Source: Salinimicrobium flavum (GTDB taxonomy: Bacteria > Bacteroidota > Bacteroidia > Flavobacteriales > Flavobacteriaceae). From it: a stretch of DNA of 64,000 nucleotides. Below are positions 53,301 to 61,040 of the stretch, one piece after another; the first letter of the stretch is position 1, and the number at the start of each line of letters is the position of its first letter. The notes beneath the pieces were generated by a model, which was given only the letters and a program-made list of their open reading frames with translations, did not search any database and was not told the origin of the DNA. Both the position numbers and the translations under genes were made by a program. The DNA is taken from the NCBI RefSeq assembly GCF_042684505.1, contig NZ_JBHULT010000005.1, forward strand, positions 558,001 to 622,000. The letters are read 5' to 3'.

Positions 53301-53914
53301 GAGACGGCTGGGCCTATGATATTGGGTACGGCGGAGTTGACCATGTGCTGTCTTCAGGAGAAGATATCAATATCCTGGTGATGGATACCGAGGTATATTC
53401 CAATACCGGCGGACAAATGTCTAAAGCTACTCCTTTGGGAGCAAGTGCCAAGTTCGCGGTTTCCGGCAAGAAAACTTCTAAAAAGAGTCTTGCCCTGCAG
53501 GCCGTTTCTTATCAGAACGTGTATGTAGCACAGGTAGCGATTGGTGCTAAAGACCTGCAAACCCTGAAGGCAATTGAAGAGGCTGCAGCCTATCCCGGAC
53601 CTTCTATCATCATAGCGTACTCACACTGTGGCGAACATGGTTATGACCTTAAGCATGGTCCAAAACAGCAGGAGAAAGCGGTAGAGACCGGCTACTGGCC
53701 ATTATTCAGATTTGATCCTTCCAAGGAGAAGGGGAAACGTTTTAAACTGGATTCCAAAGCACCGCAGGCTCCATTGGAAGAGTTCATGTATAACGAGACC
53801 CGTTTTACCAGAGTAGCCAAGGAAAATGCAGAACTAGGTTCGGCATTGTTGAAACAGGCGCAGGAAGAAGTTGGATCCAAATGGGAAAGACTGGAACTCT
53901 TCAGGGATATGTAA
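50387..53914 (+). CDS. nifJ: pyruvate:ferredoxin (flavodoxin) oxidoreductase
   Basis: A 1175-residue single-chain PFOR that oxidises pyruvate to acetyl-CoA and CO2 and reduces ferredoxin. Domain order is intact: alpha (YPITPASPMGEHVDVY, about 27-42), the domain II/III region with gamma domain (GLGSDGTVGANKNSIKIIG), a two-cluster ferredoxin domain (CTQCNKCVAICP and CTGCDLCVAVCP), and the C-terminal ThDP domain with CSGCGETPYIKML, NATGCSSIYGG, GGDGWAYDIGYGGVDHVLSSG and YSNTGGQMSKATP. Full length suggests a working enzyme in an organism whose other genes look aerobic. It is co-transcribed with the ferredoxin. Confidence 0.96.
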   Translation: MAEKFPKLICDANEAVAKVAHKTNEVCAIYPITPASPMGEHVDVYSSKGKKNIWNNIPRIVEMQSEGGAAGAVHGSLQAGALTTTFTASQGLLLMIPNMYKIAGELLPNVIHVAARTIATHALSIFGDHSDVMAARQTGFSMLFGGSVQEAMDFALISQVATLRSRVPFMNIFDGFRTSHEISKIDAIPDDIIKAMMPEDKIMEHKKRSLDPDSPVIRGTSQNPDVFFQAREAANLHYEKVPQIVQEVMDEFYEHTGRKYNLFDYEGHPEAERVIVIMGSGEGAVRETVDTLLNSEEKVGVLIVRLYRPFSVEDFINMVPKTVKKIAVLDRTKEPGSTGEPLYLDVITSFAESDRDMPQIIGGRYGLSSKEFNPAMVKGIFDEMLKPQPKNHFTIGINDDVSFKSLLYNPVFKTRKTTFNCMFYGLGSDGTVGANKNSIKIIGETTDNYVQGYFVYDSKKAGSQTISHLRFGPQPIYSSYLINTADFIACHQFNFIEKYDILKKIKKGGTFLLNSPFSNEEVWDMLPQKMQEEIVENELSFYVVDATKVAQDANLGKRTNTVLQTCFFAISGVLPKEEAIQKIKDAIVKSYSHKGERIVQMNFNAVDQSLANLQKVDYPKQITSSRRLKPMMTGDADPFVKEVLGKILAGEGDELPVSAFPIDGTFPTGTTQYEKRGIADFIPVWEDKDLCTQCNKCVAICPHAAIRAKVVPTEDLAGAPGDFKAVPAKGRPFTGTDSYILQISPEDCTGCDLCVAVCPAESKTIENFKAINMRSKLEVAETEVKNWDYFTQLPYYDRTELQITNVKGSQFLEPLFEFSGACSGCGETPYIKMLTQLYGDSILIANATGCSSIYGGNLPTTPYKKNEFGRGPAWANSLFEDNAEFGLGMKLALSKKQEIAVDLLKQVEPLVGSEIVNAILNNPEENEAQKKEKHAQIDELKKILSTIDNPEAVKLNQLTEYLRKKAVWILGGDGWAYDIGYGGVDHVLSSGEDINILVMDTEVYSNTGGQMSKATPLGASAKFAVSGKKTSKKSLALQAVSYQNVYVAQVAIGAKDLQTLKAIEEAAAYPGPSIIIAYSHCGEHGYDLKHGPKQQEKAVETGYWPLFRFDPSKEKGKRFKLDSKAPQAPLEEFMYNETRFTRVAKENAELGSALLKQAQEEVGSKWERLELFRDM

Positions 53915-53993
53915 ATAAAAATTTCCTTTCCGGCTATACATGGATGAGGTTGTATGGCCGGGGAGGATCCTGTTAAACTCAAAACTTACCATT

Positions 53994-54371
53994 ATGGAAA
54001 ACAAAGCAATTGGTTTATTCGATGAAGCTGTTAGAAAGCTTCAGGATGCAAACACAGAACTTTGCAGACCCGAGGAGGATGTTGTTTCCTTTCTCGTCTG
54101 CAAGAATTCCCAGTATGCCATAGAGAATTTCCTTAAAGGATTTCTTTTAAGTAAAGGGATCGACCCTCAGGAATATGACAACATCAATGATCTTTATGAA
54201 CAATGTGTAGCCATAAACCCAAAATTCAAACAGCTGGACCTTTCAGGCTTTACCTGTAAATCCCATAAAACAGATTCCCGCTCCTGCAGTGGGGCAGAGA
54301 AGGTGAGTAAATGCTATGAAATAGCCGGAAACCTTGATCTGTTTCTTAGAAAAGAAAAGTTGTTGAACTGA
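53994..54371 (+). CDS. HEPN-like helical protein downstream of PFOR
   Basis: A 125-residue, mostly helical protein resembling HEPN-domain proteins: GLFDEAVRKLQDANTE, then SFLVCKNSQYAIENFLKGFLLSKGID and a last helix YEIAGNLDLFLRKEKLL. The RxxxxH nuclease motif typical of toxin HEPNs is not seen, and three Cys residues (SFLVCKN, FTCKSHK, SRSCSGAEKVSKC) stand out. I chose ATG 53994 (MENKAIGLF) rather than the upstream ATG 53940, whose extension looks non-coding. It lies 79 bases after nifJ and is followed by a terminator. Function is unknown; position suggests a link to the ferredoxin enzymes. Confidence 0.7.
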   Translation: MENKAIGLFDEAVRKLQDANTELCRPEEDVVSFLVCKNSQYAIENFLKGFLLSKGIDPQEYDNINDLYEQCVAINPKFKQLDLSGFTCKSHKTDSRSCSGAEKVSKCYEIAGNLDLFLRKEKLLN

Positions 54372-54435
54372 TAAATTTCCGGAGTAAACCCGCGCTTTTG
54401 ACCATTAAGGTATAGACTGTTTTAATTTCAAATTC

Positions 54436-54463
54436 ATCCCGCAGAAACTGCGGGATTTTTTGT
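54436..54463 (+). terminator. terminator of the ferredoxin-nifJ-HEPN unit
   Basis: A perfect nine-base stem ATCCCGCAG/CTGCGGGAT with loop AAA is followed by TTTTTG. Confidence 0.9.
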
Positions 54464-54595
54464 TTAATAAGATTATGATGTTTTAACAGTTACAAATTTT
54501 TCTATAACATAATTTTAATAGTTTTGTAAGAAGCTATTTCTGAGACATTCAGGCCCCGGCTTAATGAAGAGGAACCCCTACAAGTTGGAAAAAAA

Positions 54596-54946
54596 GTGAC
54601 CCGAACTGCCTTAATTATTCAGGAAGATATTATTCTGCTCAGGATCCTTGAGCGGTTAATGATGGTGAATGATTACGGCTGTAAAGCAATCAGATCCCTG
54701 AGTGATCTGAATATTGAAGACCAGGAGGTAGATTTTGATGTTATTATATCTGATATCCTGTTTGACGGAATCGCCCCCCTTGATTTTGTTTTCCAGATAA
54801 AGGAGATCATTCCTCACAAATCCCTCATGATCGTTACCAATATGGGGCAGAGAAAAGTGCAGCAGGAGATCATGAGTTCCAATAATGTCACCGGATTCTT
54901 TGCTGTTCCGTTTGATATGGATGATATTCAAAAACTCCTTATCTGA
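54596..54946 (+). CDS. degenerate receiver-domain protein
   Basis: A 116-residue single receiver fold. The phospho-acceptor Asp is kept in DVIISDILFDGIAP (about residue 53), and the acidic pair is partly kept (IIQEDIILL). The switch Lys, normally in a K-P motif, is replaced in FFAVPFDMDD. This may be a pseudo-receiver or one with altered switching. The start is GTG at 54596, and no ATG fits the fold. Its stop overlaps the ATG of the HEAT-repeat gene (TGATG), so the two are translationally coupled. Confidence 0.75.
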   Translation: MTRTALIIQEDIILLRILERLMMVNDYGCKAIRSLSDLNIEDQEVDFDVIISDILFDGIAPLDFVFQIKEIIPHKSLMIVTNMGQRKVQQEIMSSNNVTGFFAVPFDMDDIQKLLI

Positions 54947-56007
54947 TGATGACAGCTGGTTTTTTATTTTTCGTCATCCAGCTCCTACTCCTGATTTTAG
55001 TCGCCCTTTGGGGTACTCTTGCCGCAAGTCTTTATTACCGAAAAAGACGTACCGCAAAGTTGAGGGAGATTGAAAGGACCTTTGCTGAAGTCACTTCACA
55101 ACACTTATATCCACTCCCCAATGAAGTACCTGATCTTATAAGGGTTCAGAGAGCGTTCCGGGATGCCGGGGTGGTAAGGTCACAGCCTAAGAATGTACAG
55201 TACCTTATTGATCTTATGATAAGGACCCAGCGCTCCATTCTTGGGGAAAACTATTTAAAACTTGAAACCCTTTTTAAACAGATCCCTCCTTTTCGTGCTT
55301 CTGTAAGGAAGCTTGAGAGTAAAAAGTGGTATGTAAAGGCCCGCGGAATCAGAGAAATCTATGAGATGGATCAAAAACAGCATTTACGGGAGTTGATCAG
55401 GGAAAGAAATAACAGGAATATCTATGTTCGTCGTGAAGCGCAGATCGCGATTGTTGTTTTTCTTGGATGGGATAGTCTGCGATTCCTGCCTTATCTTAAG
55501 CGGGAAATGACCTTGTGGCAACAGATAAAGGTAGTGGAAAAACTTCATGACCTTTACCCTGAACCCCGTTTAAAGTATCTTCGGAAGGCCTATAAGGTGA
55601 AAAAACCCTATGCGCAGGAATTGATCATGAGGATCATCAGAAAATTTAATCTGGAAACCGAAGTGGATTATATTCTGCAATTTCTCGATCATGAGAATTT
55701 TGACCGAAGGGAAGCGGCTATCTATTGTATTTCCTCCTTTCAGCTAAAGGAAGAGAAACTCATTGAAGTAAAAAGGAAATTTTTCAAAATTCCCAATACC
55801 GAACAGCAGGTACATTTGCTGAAGTTCCTTCAGAATGTATCCGGCTCTCCAGACCTGCAGTTCTTCCGGAGGGTGCTTAAAGAAGGTAATGATGTTCTAA
55901 AGCTTAGTACAGCAGAGATCCTCTGGAACAGTGGCCATAAAAAAGAGGTTCAGGAATTTTATTACAGGCAGTACACAGATCAATCTCTTGAAGTTATCGC
56001 AGAATGA
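54946..56007 (+). CDS. membrane-anchored HEAT-repeat protein
   Basis: A 353-residue protein with one N-terminal membrane helix (FLFFVIQLLLLILVALWGTLAASLYY, about 5-30), a basic juxtamembrane stretch (RKRRTAKLREIER) and HEAT-type helical repeats from about residue 120. Repeats can be seen at KWYVKARGIREIYEM, NIYVRREAQIAIVVFLG and NFDRREAAIYCISSF. HEAT arrays are binding scaffolds. It is coupled to the receiver gene (TGATG) and to the glycosyltransferase gene (ATGA overlap). This suggests that the protein tethers a regulator to, or tunes, the membrane glycosyltransferase. Confidence 0.82.
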   Translation: MMTAGFLFFVIQLLLLILVALWGTLAASLYYRKRRTAKLREIERTFAEVTSQHLYPLPNEVPDLIRVQRAFRDAGVVRSQPKNVQYLIDLMIRTQRSILGENYLKLETLFKQIPPFRASVRKLESKKWYVKARGIREIYEMDQKQHLRELIRERNNRNIYVRREAQIAIVVFLGWDSLRFLPYLKREMTLWQQIKVVEKLHDLYPEPRLKYLRKAYKVKKPYAQELIMRIIRKFNLETEVDYILQFLDHENFDRREAAIYCISSFQLKEEKLIEVKRKFFKIPNTEQQVHLLKFLQNVSGSPDLQFFRRVLKEGNDVLKLSTAEILWNSGHKKEVQEFYYRQYTDQSLEVIAE

Positions 56008-57443
56008 CAAACACCGGCTACCTGTATTATTTCTACCAAAGTATAAGCTGGTTTTTCCTGGTCTATGGTCTGGCACTGGTTTCGATCTATTTTGGAGGAG
56101 TGTTTTTGTCTCATAGGGCGGTCACGAGAAATAAAAGACGGTCCCGTTTCCTGCAGGTCAATGATATCGTGAGCGCTACAGATATACCCTCTGTGACCCT
56201 TATCGCACCTGCGTATAATGAAGGCAAGACCATAGTAGAAAACGTAAGATCACTGCTTTCAATCCAGTACCCTTTTTATGAACTTATTGTAGTGAATGAC
56301 GGGAGTACAGATAATTCAATGGAACTCCTTATTGATAAATATGATCTGGAGCCTTTTGATGCAACGTTCATTACCCAGCCAATTCCTACCGCGACCGTTA
56401 ATACTATTTACAAAAGCAGGAAAACCCAATTCCGCCACCTTACCGTAATTCACAAAAACAACGGGGGTAGGGCAGATGCTCTGAATGCCGGGATCAATTT
56501 TGCAGGCACAGAACTGGTCCTGTGTACAGATGCCGATTGTATCATTGAACAGAATGCGATCCTGAAAATGGTGAGGCCTTACCTTGAAGAGGGGGATAAG
56601 GAGATCATCGCCTGTGGTGGAGGCATTGGGATAGCCAACGATTCACATATCCAGAATGGGATTCTTAAAAAACTCATGGTGCCCCGTGACTTTGTGCCCA
56701 CTGTACAGGTCGTTGAATATATAAGAGCCTTCCTGATTGGGAGGATGGGCTGGAGCGAGGTGAACGGATTAATGCTGGTTTCAGGCGCCTTTGGAATGTA
56801 CCCAAGAACCAGGCTTATTCAGGTAGGAGGTTTCAATGTAAAGACTGTGGGAGAAGACCTGGAACTTTGTATAAGGTTGCGGGTACATATGGAAAAATTA
56901 AAGAAGCCGTACAAGGTGGTATATGTTCCCGAAACCCTTTGCTGGACAGAAGCACCGCATGATTATAATATTTTCGTAAAGCAACGGGACCGCTGGGCAC
57001 GTGGACTATGGGAAACCCTTAAACTACACCGTTATCTCTTTTTTAACCCGAAGTACGGTAATATGGGTAAATTCTTTTTCCCCTACTGGTGTTTCTTTGA
57101 ATTTGGGGCTCCTATAGTTGAATTCCTGGGGCTTATCTGTATAATTCTGTTCGGTTACCTGGGATTCATAAACTGGACCATGGCGATCCTTTTATTTACA
57201 GTCGTTTACCTGTTGGGGTGTATCTTTTCGACCGTATCTATCTTTTTCTATGTAAAGAATTTCAAACATTATACCAGTGGAAAACAGCTGGCAGAACTAC
57301 TATTGGCTGCTTATCTCGAACCTTTCTTATTCCACCCTGTCCTGGTCTATGGCCAAATGAAAGGATATTATAAGAAGATATTCAGGATAAAATCAGGGTG
57401 GGGGACAATGACCCGGAAAGGTTTTAAAACTACTGAAGTCTGA
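56004..57443 (+). CDS. processive family-2 glycosyltransferase, membrane bound
   Basis: A 479-residue GT2 enzyme of the poly-beta-glycan synthase group (PgaC/IcaA/NodC-like). One helix (about 10-36) precedes the catalytic domain, which shows APAYNEGKTI, VVNDGSTDNS (first Asp), CTDADCII (DxD), GEDLELCIRLR and QRDRWARGLWE (the QxxRW of processive synthases). Three C-terminal helices (about 360-430) form the translocation channel side. It is the last gene of the receiver-HEAT-GT2 operon and converges with the outer-membrane protein gene 3 bases away. No c-di-GMP-binding PilZ domain is present. The sugar is unknown; a poly-hexosamine or beta-glucan is plausible. Confidence 0.88.
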   Translation: MTNTGYLYYFYQSISWFFLVYGLALVSIYFGGVFLSHRAVTRNKRRSRFLQVNDIVSATDIPSVTLIAPAYNEGKTIVENVRSLLSIQYPFYELIVVNDGSTDNSMELLIDKYDLEPFDATFITQPIPTATVNTIYKSRKTQFRHLTVIHKNNGGRADALNAGINFAGTELVLCTDADCIIEQNAILKMVRPYLEEGDKEIIACGGGIGIANDSHIQNGILKKLMVPRDFVPTVQVVEYIRAFLIGRMGWSEVNGLMLVSGAFGMYPRTRLIQVGGFNVKTVGEDLELCIRLRVHMEKLKKPYKVVYVPETLCWTEAPHDYNIFVKQRDRWARGLWETLKLHRYLFFNPKYGNMGKFFFPYWCFFEFGAPIVEFLGLICIILFGYLGFINWTMAILLFTVVYLLGCIFSTVSIFFYVKNFKHYTSGKQLAELLLAAYLEPFLFHPVLVYGQMKGYYKKIFRIKSGWGTMTRKGFKTTEV

Positions 57444-57445
57444 CT

Positions 57446-58693
57446 TTAGAACCGGTATCGGTAACCGGCGGTTCCAATAAATTGGGTTCCTTTCTTATCT
57501 TTAGTGATCTCTTCGTGAAGTACGCCGCCTCCAACCTGGAAAATATGGTGAATCCCAAAAGATTTGTTTATGCCTGTACTTCCATACCAGGCATCCAGTA
57601 AGGGGTCTTCCTCAAGGGAATACAAAGCAGATTCTTCAGGAGAGATCCCGTTGCCAAGGCGCAGGAAAAGATAGTTATCAGGGTCTCCAAAATAGTATCT
57701 TACATTAAACTGATAATTCTGAACCAAATGATCTCTTCGTTCGGGTCCCACAAATATACGGGAGTTAAGATAAAACTTTCCACTGTAAGCTGTGAGTCCC
57801 AGTATGCCTGTGAAGAAGGAAGTATTATCATAAATCAATGCCCTGGCGCCAACCTCGGCTTCGAATGTTTTCGCAAAATTAAAATACAGGGAAGCACTGC
57901 TGCGGAAATCTGGAAATATGTCTCCCTTTGAGAATCCAAAGTTTGTAAAAGCATATAACCTTTCACTAAAGACCGGGTAAGCTTCAAGTTCATAGAGCAT
58001 GCCCTGGTCGTACTGCCGGTCTGAATAGGTGACCCTTCCCAATACAACTGTTCGGTTAAAACTGTGCTGGTATTCCCCGCTCATGTTATTCCAGGAATTA
58101 CTTCGGGAATATTCCTGACTGAAATCAATGTACTGGTAGTTGATCCCGATCTCATTAGAAATCGTTTGTTTCAGGATATTTTGCAGTATATATCTTTCTT
58201 TTCCCGGAAGGTTTTTTCTTGTGATAAGGTTTTTAGCAAGAGCCCGGGCTTCATGGGTTTTATGATTTTCAATCAGCAGGCTTGCCTTTTTTACCTGAAA
58301 GGAAAGATCGTCAGGGTAAATTCCAAGTATTCTGTCTAAAAGGTCCAGAGCTTCTTCAGCCGACCGGCTTCGGTCAAACCGTTGTTTGGCCAAAGGTTTC
58401 AGATCGGGATAATGTGGTGCGTGTTCCAGGAGGTATTCAAAGTCTGCGTTTGCTTCAACCATTCTCTCCAACGCCCACAAGTTCCTTACCTGAAGGATCC
58501 TTATGTCATGGTATTCTGGTGCCAATTCCAGGCCTCGTTGGGTGAGTGCAAGAGAGTTTTTGTATTTCCCATCCCGGTATTCCTGCTGTGCTCTTTGAAG
58601 GAGAATATCGGTATTGGTTTCAGAAATTACCTGTCCAGATGCTGTTACAGAAATCAATAGGGAAAACAGGAGCAGTAAAAAAGATCTTTTCAT
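57446..58693 (-). CDS. YaiO-family outer-membrane protein with N-terminal TPRs
   Basis: A 415-residue exported protein: signal peptide (LLLLFSLLISVTASGQ), tetratricopeptide-type helices (LLQRAQQEYRDGKYKNSLALTQRGLELAP and following, about 30-180) and a C-terminal beta barrel of the YaiO type (about 190-415) ending GTAGYRYRF with a terminal aromatic. TPR plus barrel is the plan of PgaA-like glycan exporters. ATG 58693 is chosen because a TAnnTTTG box lies between it and the frame's first ATG at 58798, whose extension is not signal-like. It faces the GT2 gene tail to tail, so a joint role in glycan export is likely but inferred. Confidence 0.85.
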   Translation of the reverse strand: MKRSFLLLLFSLLISVTASGQVISETNTDILLQRAQQEYRDGKYKNSLALTQRGLELAPEYHDIRILQVRNLWALERMVEANADFEYLLEHAPHYPDLKPLAKQRFDRSRSAEEALDLLDRILGIYPDDLSFQVKKASLLIENHKTHEARALAKNLITRKNLPGKERYILQNILKQTISNEIGINYQYIDFSQEYSRSNSWNNMSGEYQHSFNRTVVLGRVTYSDRQYDQGMLYELEAYPVFSERLYAFTNFGFSKGDIFPDFRSSASLYFNFAKTFEAEVGARALIYDNTSFFTGILGLTAYSGKFYLNSRIFVGPERRDHLVQNYQFNVRYYFGDPDNYLFLRLGNGISPEESALYSLEEDPLLDAWYGSTGINKSFGIHHIFQVGGGVLHEEITKDKKGTQFIGTAGYRYRF

Positions 58694-58713
58694 AAGTAGG
58701 AGGCAAGGGTAGT

Positions 58714-58721
58714 CAAATTTA
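58714..58721 (-). promoter_or_regulatory. -7 box ahead of the YaiO-family gene
   Basis: TAAATTTG on the minus strand fits TAnnTTTG and lies 20 bases before ATG 58693. It supports the shorter start. Confidence 0.45.
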
Positions 58722-58847
58722 AAATAAAAAATAGGAACCACCGTCCAATTCTTATATAACAGCACCATTACCTCTATATGAGGCAGGTCATAATACATTT
58801 TTATTATTTTAGCTTTTTTTACCCCTCATTTAAACAGGTTATCAAAC

Positions 58848-60110
58848 ATGAAAAAAATTACCCTCCTACTACTTTTGTTTTTAATGGCCATCCCTCTTTT
58901 TGCACAGACCTTTGAGGCAGGACTCCAGTTACGGCCAAGATTTGAATACCGGGACGGTTACAAAACATTATTAACCGGGGAGCAGGAGGCAGCAACTTTT
59001 ATCTCCCAACGTTCCAGAATCATCCTGGGTTACTCTCAGGATAGGCTACGGGTCAAATTTTCTGGTCAGAATATAAGAACCTGGGGAGATGTGCTTCCTA
59101 TGGCTACCGCAGATAAGAACGGATTTTCCATTTTTGAAGCTTACGGAGAGTACGCTTTTAATGAAAGTTTTAAGTTCAGGCTGGGCAGGCAGGTGCTGTC
59201 TTATGATAACCAGCGTATCATGGGCGAGGTGAACTGGGCACAGCAGGGGCAGAGTCATGATGCTGCACTTTTTACCTGGAATCCGGCAACAAATCAGCGA
59301 CTGGATGTAGGGGCAGCCTACAATGCCGAGGGAGAAAGCCTTGTGGAGCTGCCATACCGTCTAAATACCTACCAGAACATGCAGTTCGCCTGGTATCACC
59401 TTGATTTTAATAAGTCCGGACTTAGTTTTCTATTTCTGAACACGGGTTACGAGCAAAACTCCACCGTACAGTCACAGGAAATTGAATATATCCAGACTTT
59501 TGGGTCCTTTTATGGTTTTAAAAGCGGGGAATGGACTGGTGACCTTGCTGTGTATGGGCAAACTGGAAAGAAACTAGGCCGGGATCTTTCAGCCTGGTAT
59601 GCCGGAGCAAATCTTACCTATTCTGTTTCTGAAAGCTGGAAGACCGGATTAGGAGCCGAATATTTATCGGGAACAGATATGGAGGAAACTTCAGGAGAGA
59701 TCAATTCGTTTACTCCTTTGTTCGGTACGAACCACGGCTTCAACGGTCATATGGATTATTTTTTTGCAGGGAACCATCAAAACACCGTCGGTTTAGTTGA
59801 TCTCTATGGAAAGATCGCCTGGGCAACCCCAAAGTTGGAAATTTCTGTAATGCCTCATTACTTTTCTTCTGCAGCAAACATGATTAATAGCAGCAATAAT
59901 TCCGGGGAAAAATATCTTGGGACAGAAATAGATGTGGCTGCAGCTTATAAGATCGCGGGAGATCTGTCTGTAAGCCTTGGTTATTCTCAAATGTTCGGCA
60001 GTAGTTCCCTTGAGGTTCTGAAAGGGGGAGATAAGGATAAAACCCAAAACTGGGCCTGGGTAATGGTCAACTTCAGCCCTACCTTGTTTTCATTTACCCC
60101 AGGTAATTAA
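58848..60110 (+). CDS. alginate-export-family outer-membrane barrel
   Basis: A 420-residue porin-like protein with signal peptide (MKKITLLLLLFLMAIPLFAQ) and a barrel of the Alginate_exp (AlgE-like) family. The early signature is GLQLRPRFEYRDGYKT, then FISQRSRIILGYSQDRLRVKFSGQNIRTWGD and FRLGRQVLSYDNQRIMGEVNWAQQGQSHDA. Strand-rich sequence continues to VMVNFSPTLFSFTPGN. Such barrels conduct anionic polymers or small solutes, and many annotated members are ordinary porins. It is divergent from the YaiO-family gene. Proximity to the GT2 suggests glycan passage, but this is not shown by sequence. Confidence 0.82.
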   Translation: MKKITLLLLLFLMAIPLFAQTFEAGLQLRPRFEYRDGYKTLLTGEQEAATFISQRSRIILGYSQDRLRVKFSGQNIRTWGDVLPMATADKNGFSIFEAYGEYAFNESFKFRLGRQVLSYDNQRIMGEVNWAQQGQSHDAALFTWNPATNQRLDVGAAYNAEGESLVELPYRLNTYQNMQFAWYHLDFNKSGLSFLFLNTGYEQNSTVQSQEIEYIQTFGSFYGFKSGEWTGDLAVYGQTGKKLGRDLSAWYAGANLTYSVSESWKTGLGAEYLSGTDMEETSGEINSFTPLFGTNHGFNGHMDYFFAGNHQNTVGLVDLYGKIAWATPKLEISVMPHYFSSAANMINSSNNSGEKYLGTEIDVAAAYKIAGDLSVSLGYSQMFGSSSLEVLKGGDKDKTQNWAWVMVNFSPTLFSFTPGN

Positions 60111-60185
60111 GTGGAGATCTGGATCATAACCGGGTTTGACAAATAGGGGATTATTCTCTAAATTATCGGTTCAAAAATCTTTCAA

Positions 60186-60803
60186 ATGATTTGCACGCTT
60201 TGTGATGGTCATTTACCGAAAAAGATAGACCCGGAATATTATGAATGCCTTACATGTGGGGCCCTGGTAAAAGATAGACTATTACATCCCGGCCAGGAAG
60301 AAGAAAAAGGCAGATATCTCGAGCATCGAAATGATGTAAATGATCCCCGGTACCGGGAATTCACTTCGCCTATATGGCGATATGTTCTGGATAATTTCAG
60401 GCCGGAGGATAGGGGGCTTGATTTTGGTAGCGGAACAGGGCCTGTAATTTCAAAGGTGCTGAGCGAGCATGGATATAAGGTTGAAAAGTATGACCCTTAT
60501 TTCGCCCCTCATCCGCACCTGCTGGAACAAAAGTATAATTACATTGTTTCCTGTGAGGTGATAGAACATTTTTACAACCCCAAAAAGGAATTCTCACTTC
60601 TTAAAAAGATGTTGAAACCTAATGGTCAGTTGATCTGTATGACCTTATTATTTCCTCCGGAAAAAGATTTTGGCTCCTGGATCTATCGAAAAGATCCAAC
60701 CCATGTATTTATCTACCGTGAGAAAACCATGAAGCATATCACCAGGCAGTTCAACTTTAACTCTTGTGAGATCAGCAATGGCAGGCTCATCATCTGGAAA
60801 TAA
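60186..60803 (+). CDS. SAM-dependent methyltransferase with N-terminal zinc ribbon
   Basis: A 205-residue class I methyltransferase. Two CxxC pairs (ICTLCDG and ECLTCGA) form a probable zinc ribbon at residues 2-28. The Rossmann domain has LDFGSGTGPVISKVLSEHG (SAM loop, about 75-93), VEKYDPYF, VSCEVIEHFYNPKKEF and LLKKMLKPNGQLICMT. The acceptor is unknown. Ribbon-plus-methyltransferase proteins of this size modify small metabolites or sugars. It follows the porin gene after 75 bases on the same strand. No terminator is visible after either gene. Confidence 0.83.
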   Translation: MICTLCDGHLPKKIDPEYYECLTCGALVKDRLLHPGQEEEKGRYLEHRNDVNDPRYREFTSPIWRYVLDNFRPEDRGLDFGSGTGPVISKVLSEHGYKVEKYDPYFAPHPHLLEQKYNYIVSCEVIEHFYNPKKEFSLLKKMLKPNGQLICMTLLFPPEKDFGSWIYRKDPTHVFIYREKTMKHITRQFNFNSCEISNGRLIIWK

Positions 60804-60950
60804 GCTGACCATTTCGCAACATGCAGCTCTGTTCAACATTCATTTGGAATTTGGTGCTTGAAATTTTGAAGTTTGCCCGGGAGGGTTCAGGATTTGTAGA
60901 ATCCTAATTACATCCGTCGCTGGAAATATAAAAGTTCTGCCGGCTGTCGC

Positions 60951-61012
60951 CTTTTCTTGTTTAAAGCCTGCACTGCAAAGCCAGCTTTGCGTGCTGCTTT
61001 AAACAAGAAAAG
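60951..61012. repeat. 62-base near-perfect palindrome 3' of tRNA-Pro(GGG)
   Basis: A 17-base arm CTTTTCTTGTTTAAAGC pairs perfectly with GCTTTAAACAAGAAAAG. The centre holds a second stem, GCAAAGC/GCTTTGC, with partial pairing between. The right arm shares AAAAG with the tRNA terminator stem at 61008-61033, so the two hairpins exclude each other. A GGCTGTCGCC motif lies just outside the left arm (60942-60951). Confidence 0.8.
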
Positions 61013-61033
61013 TGATGCTCTCGCATCACTTTT
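61008..61033 (-). terminator. terminator of tRNA-Pro(GGG)
   Basis: Minus strand: AAAAGTGATGC and GCATCACTTTT form a perfect 11-base stem with loop GAGA, followed by the T-rich CTTGTTT. It lies 8 bases past the tRNA 3' end. Confidence 0.8.
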
Positions 61034-61040
61034 ATGCTTG

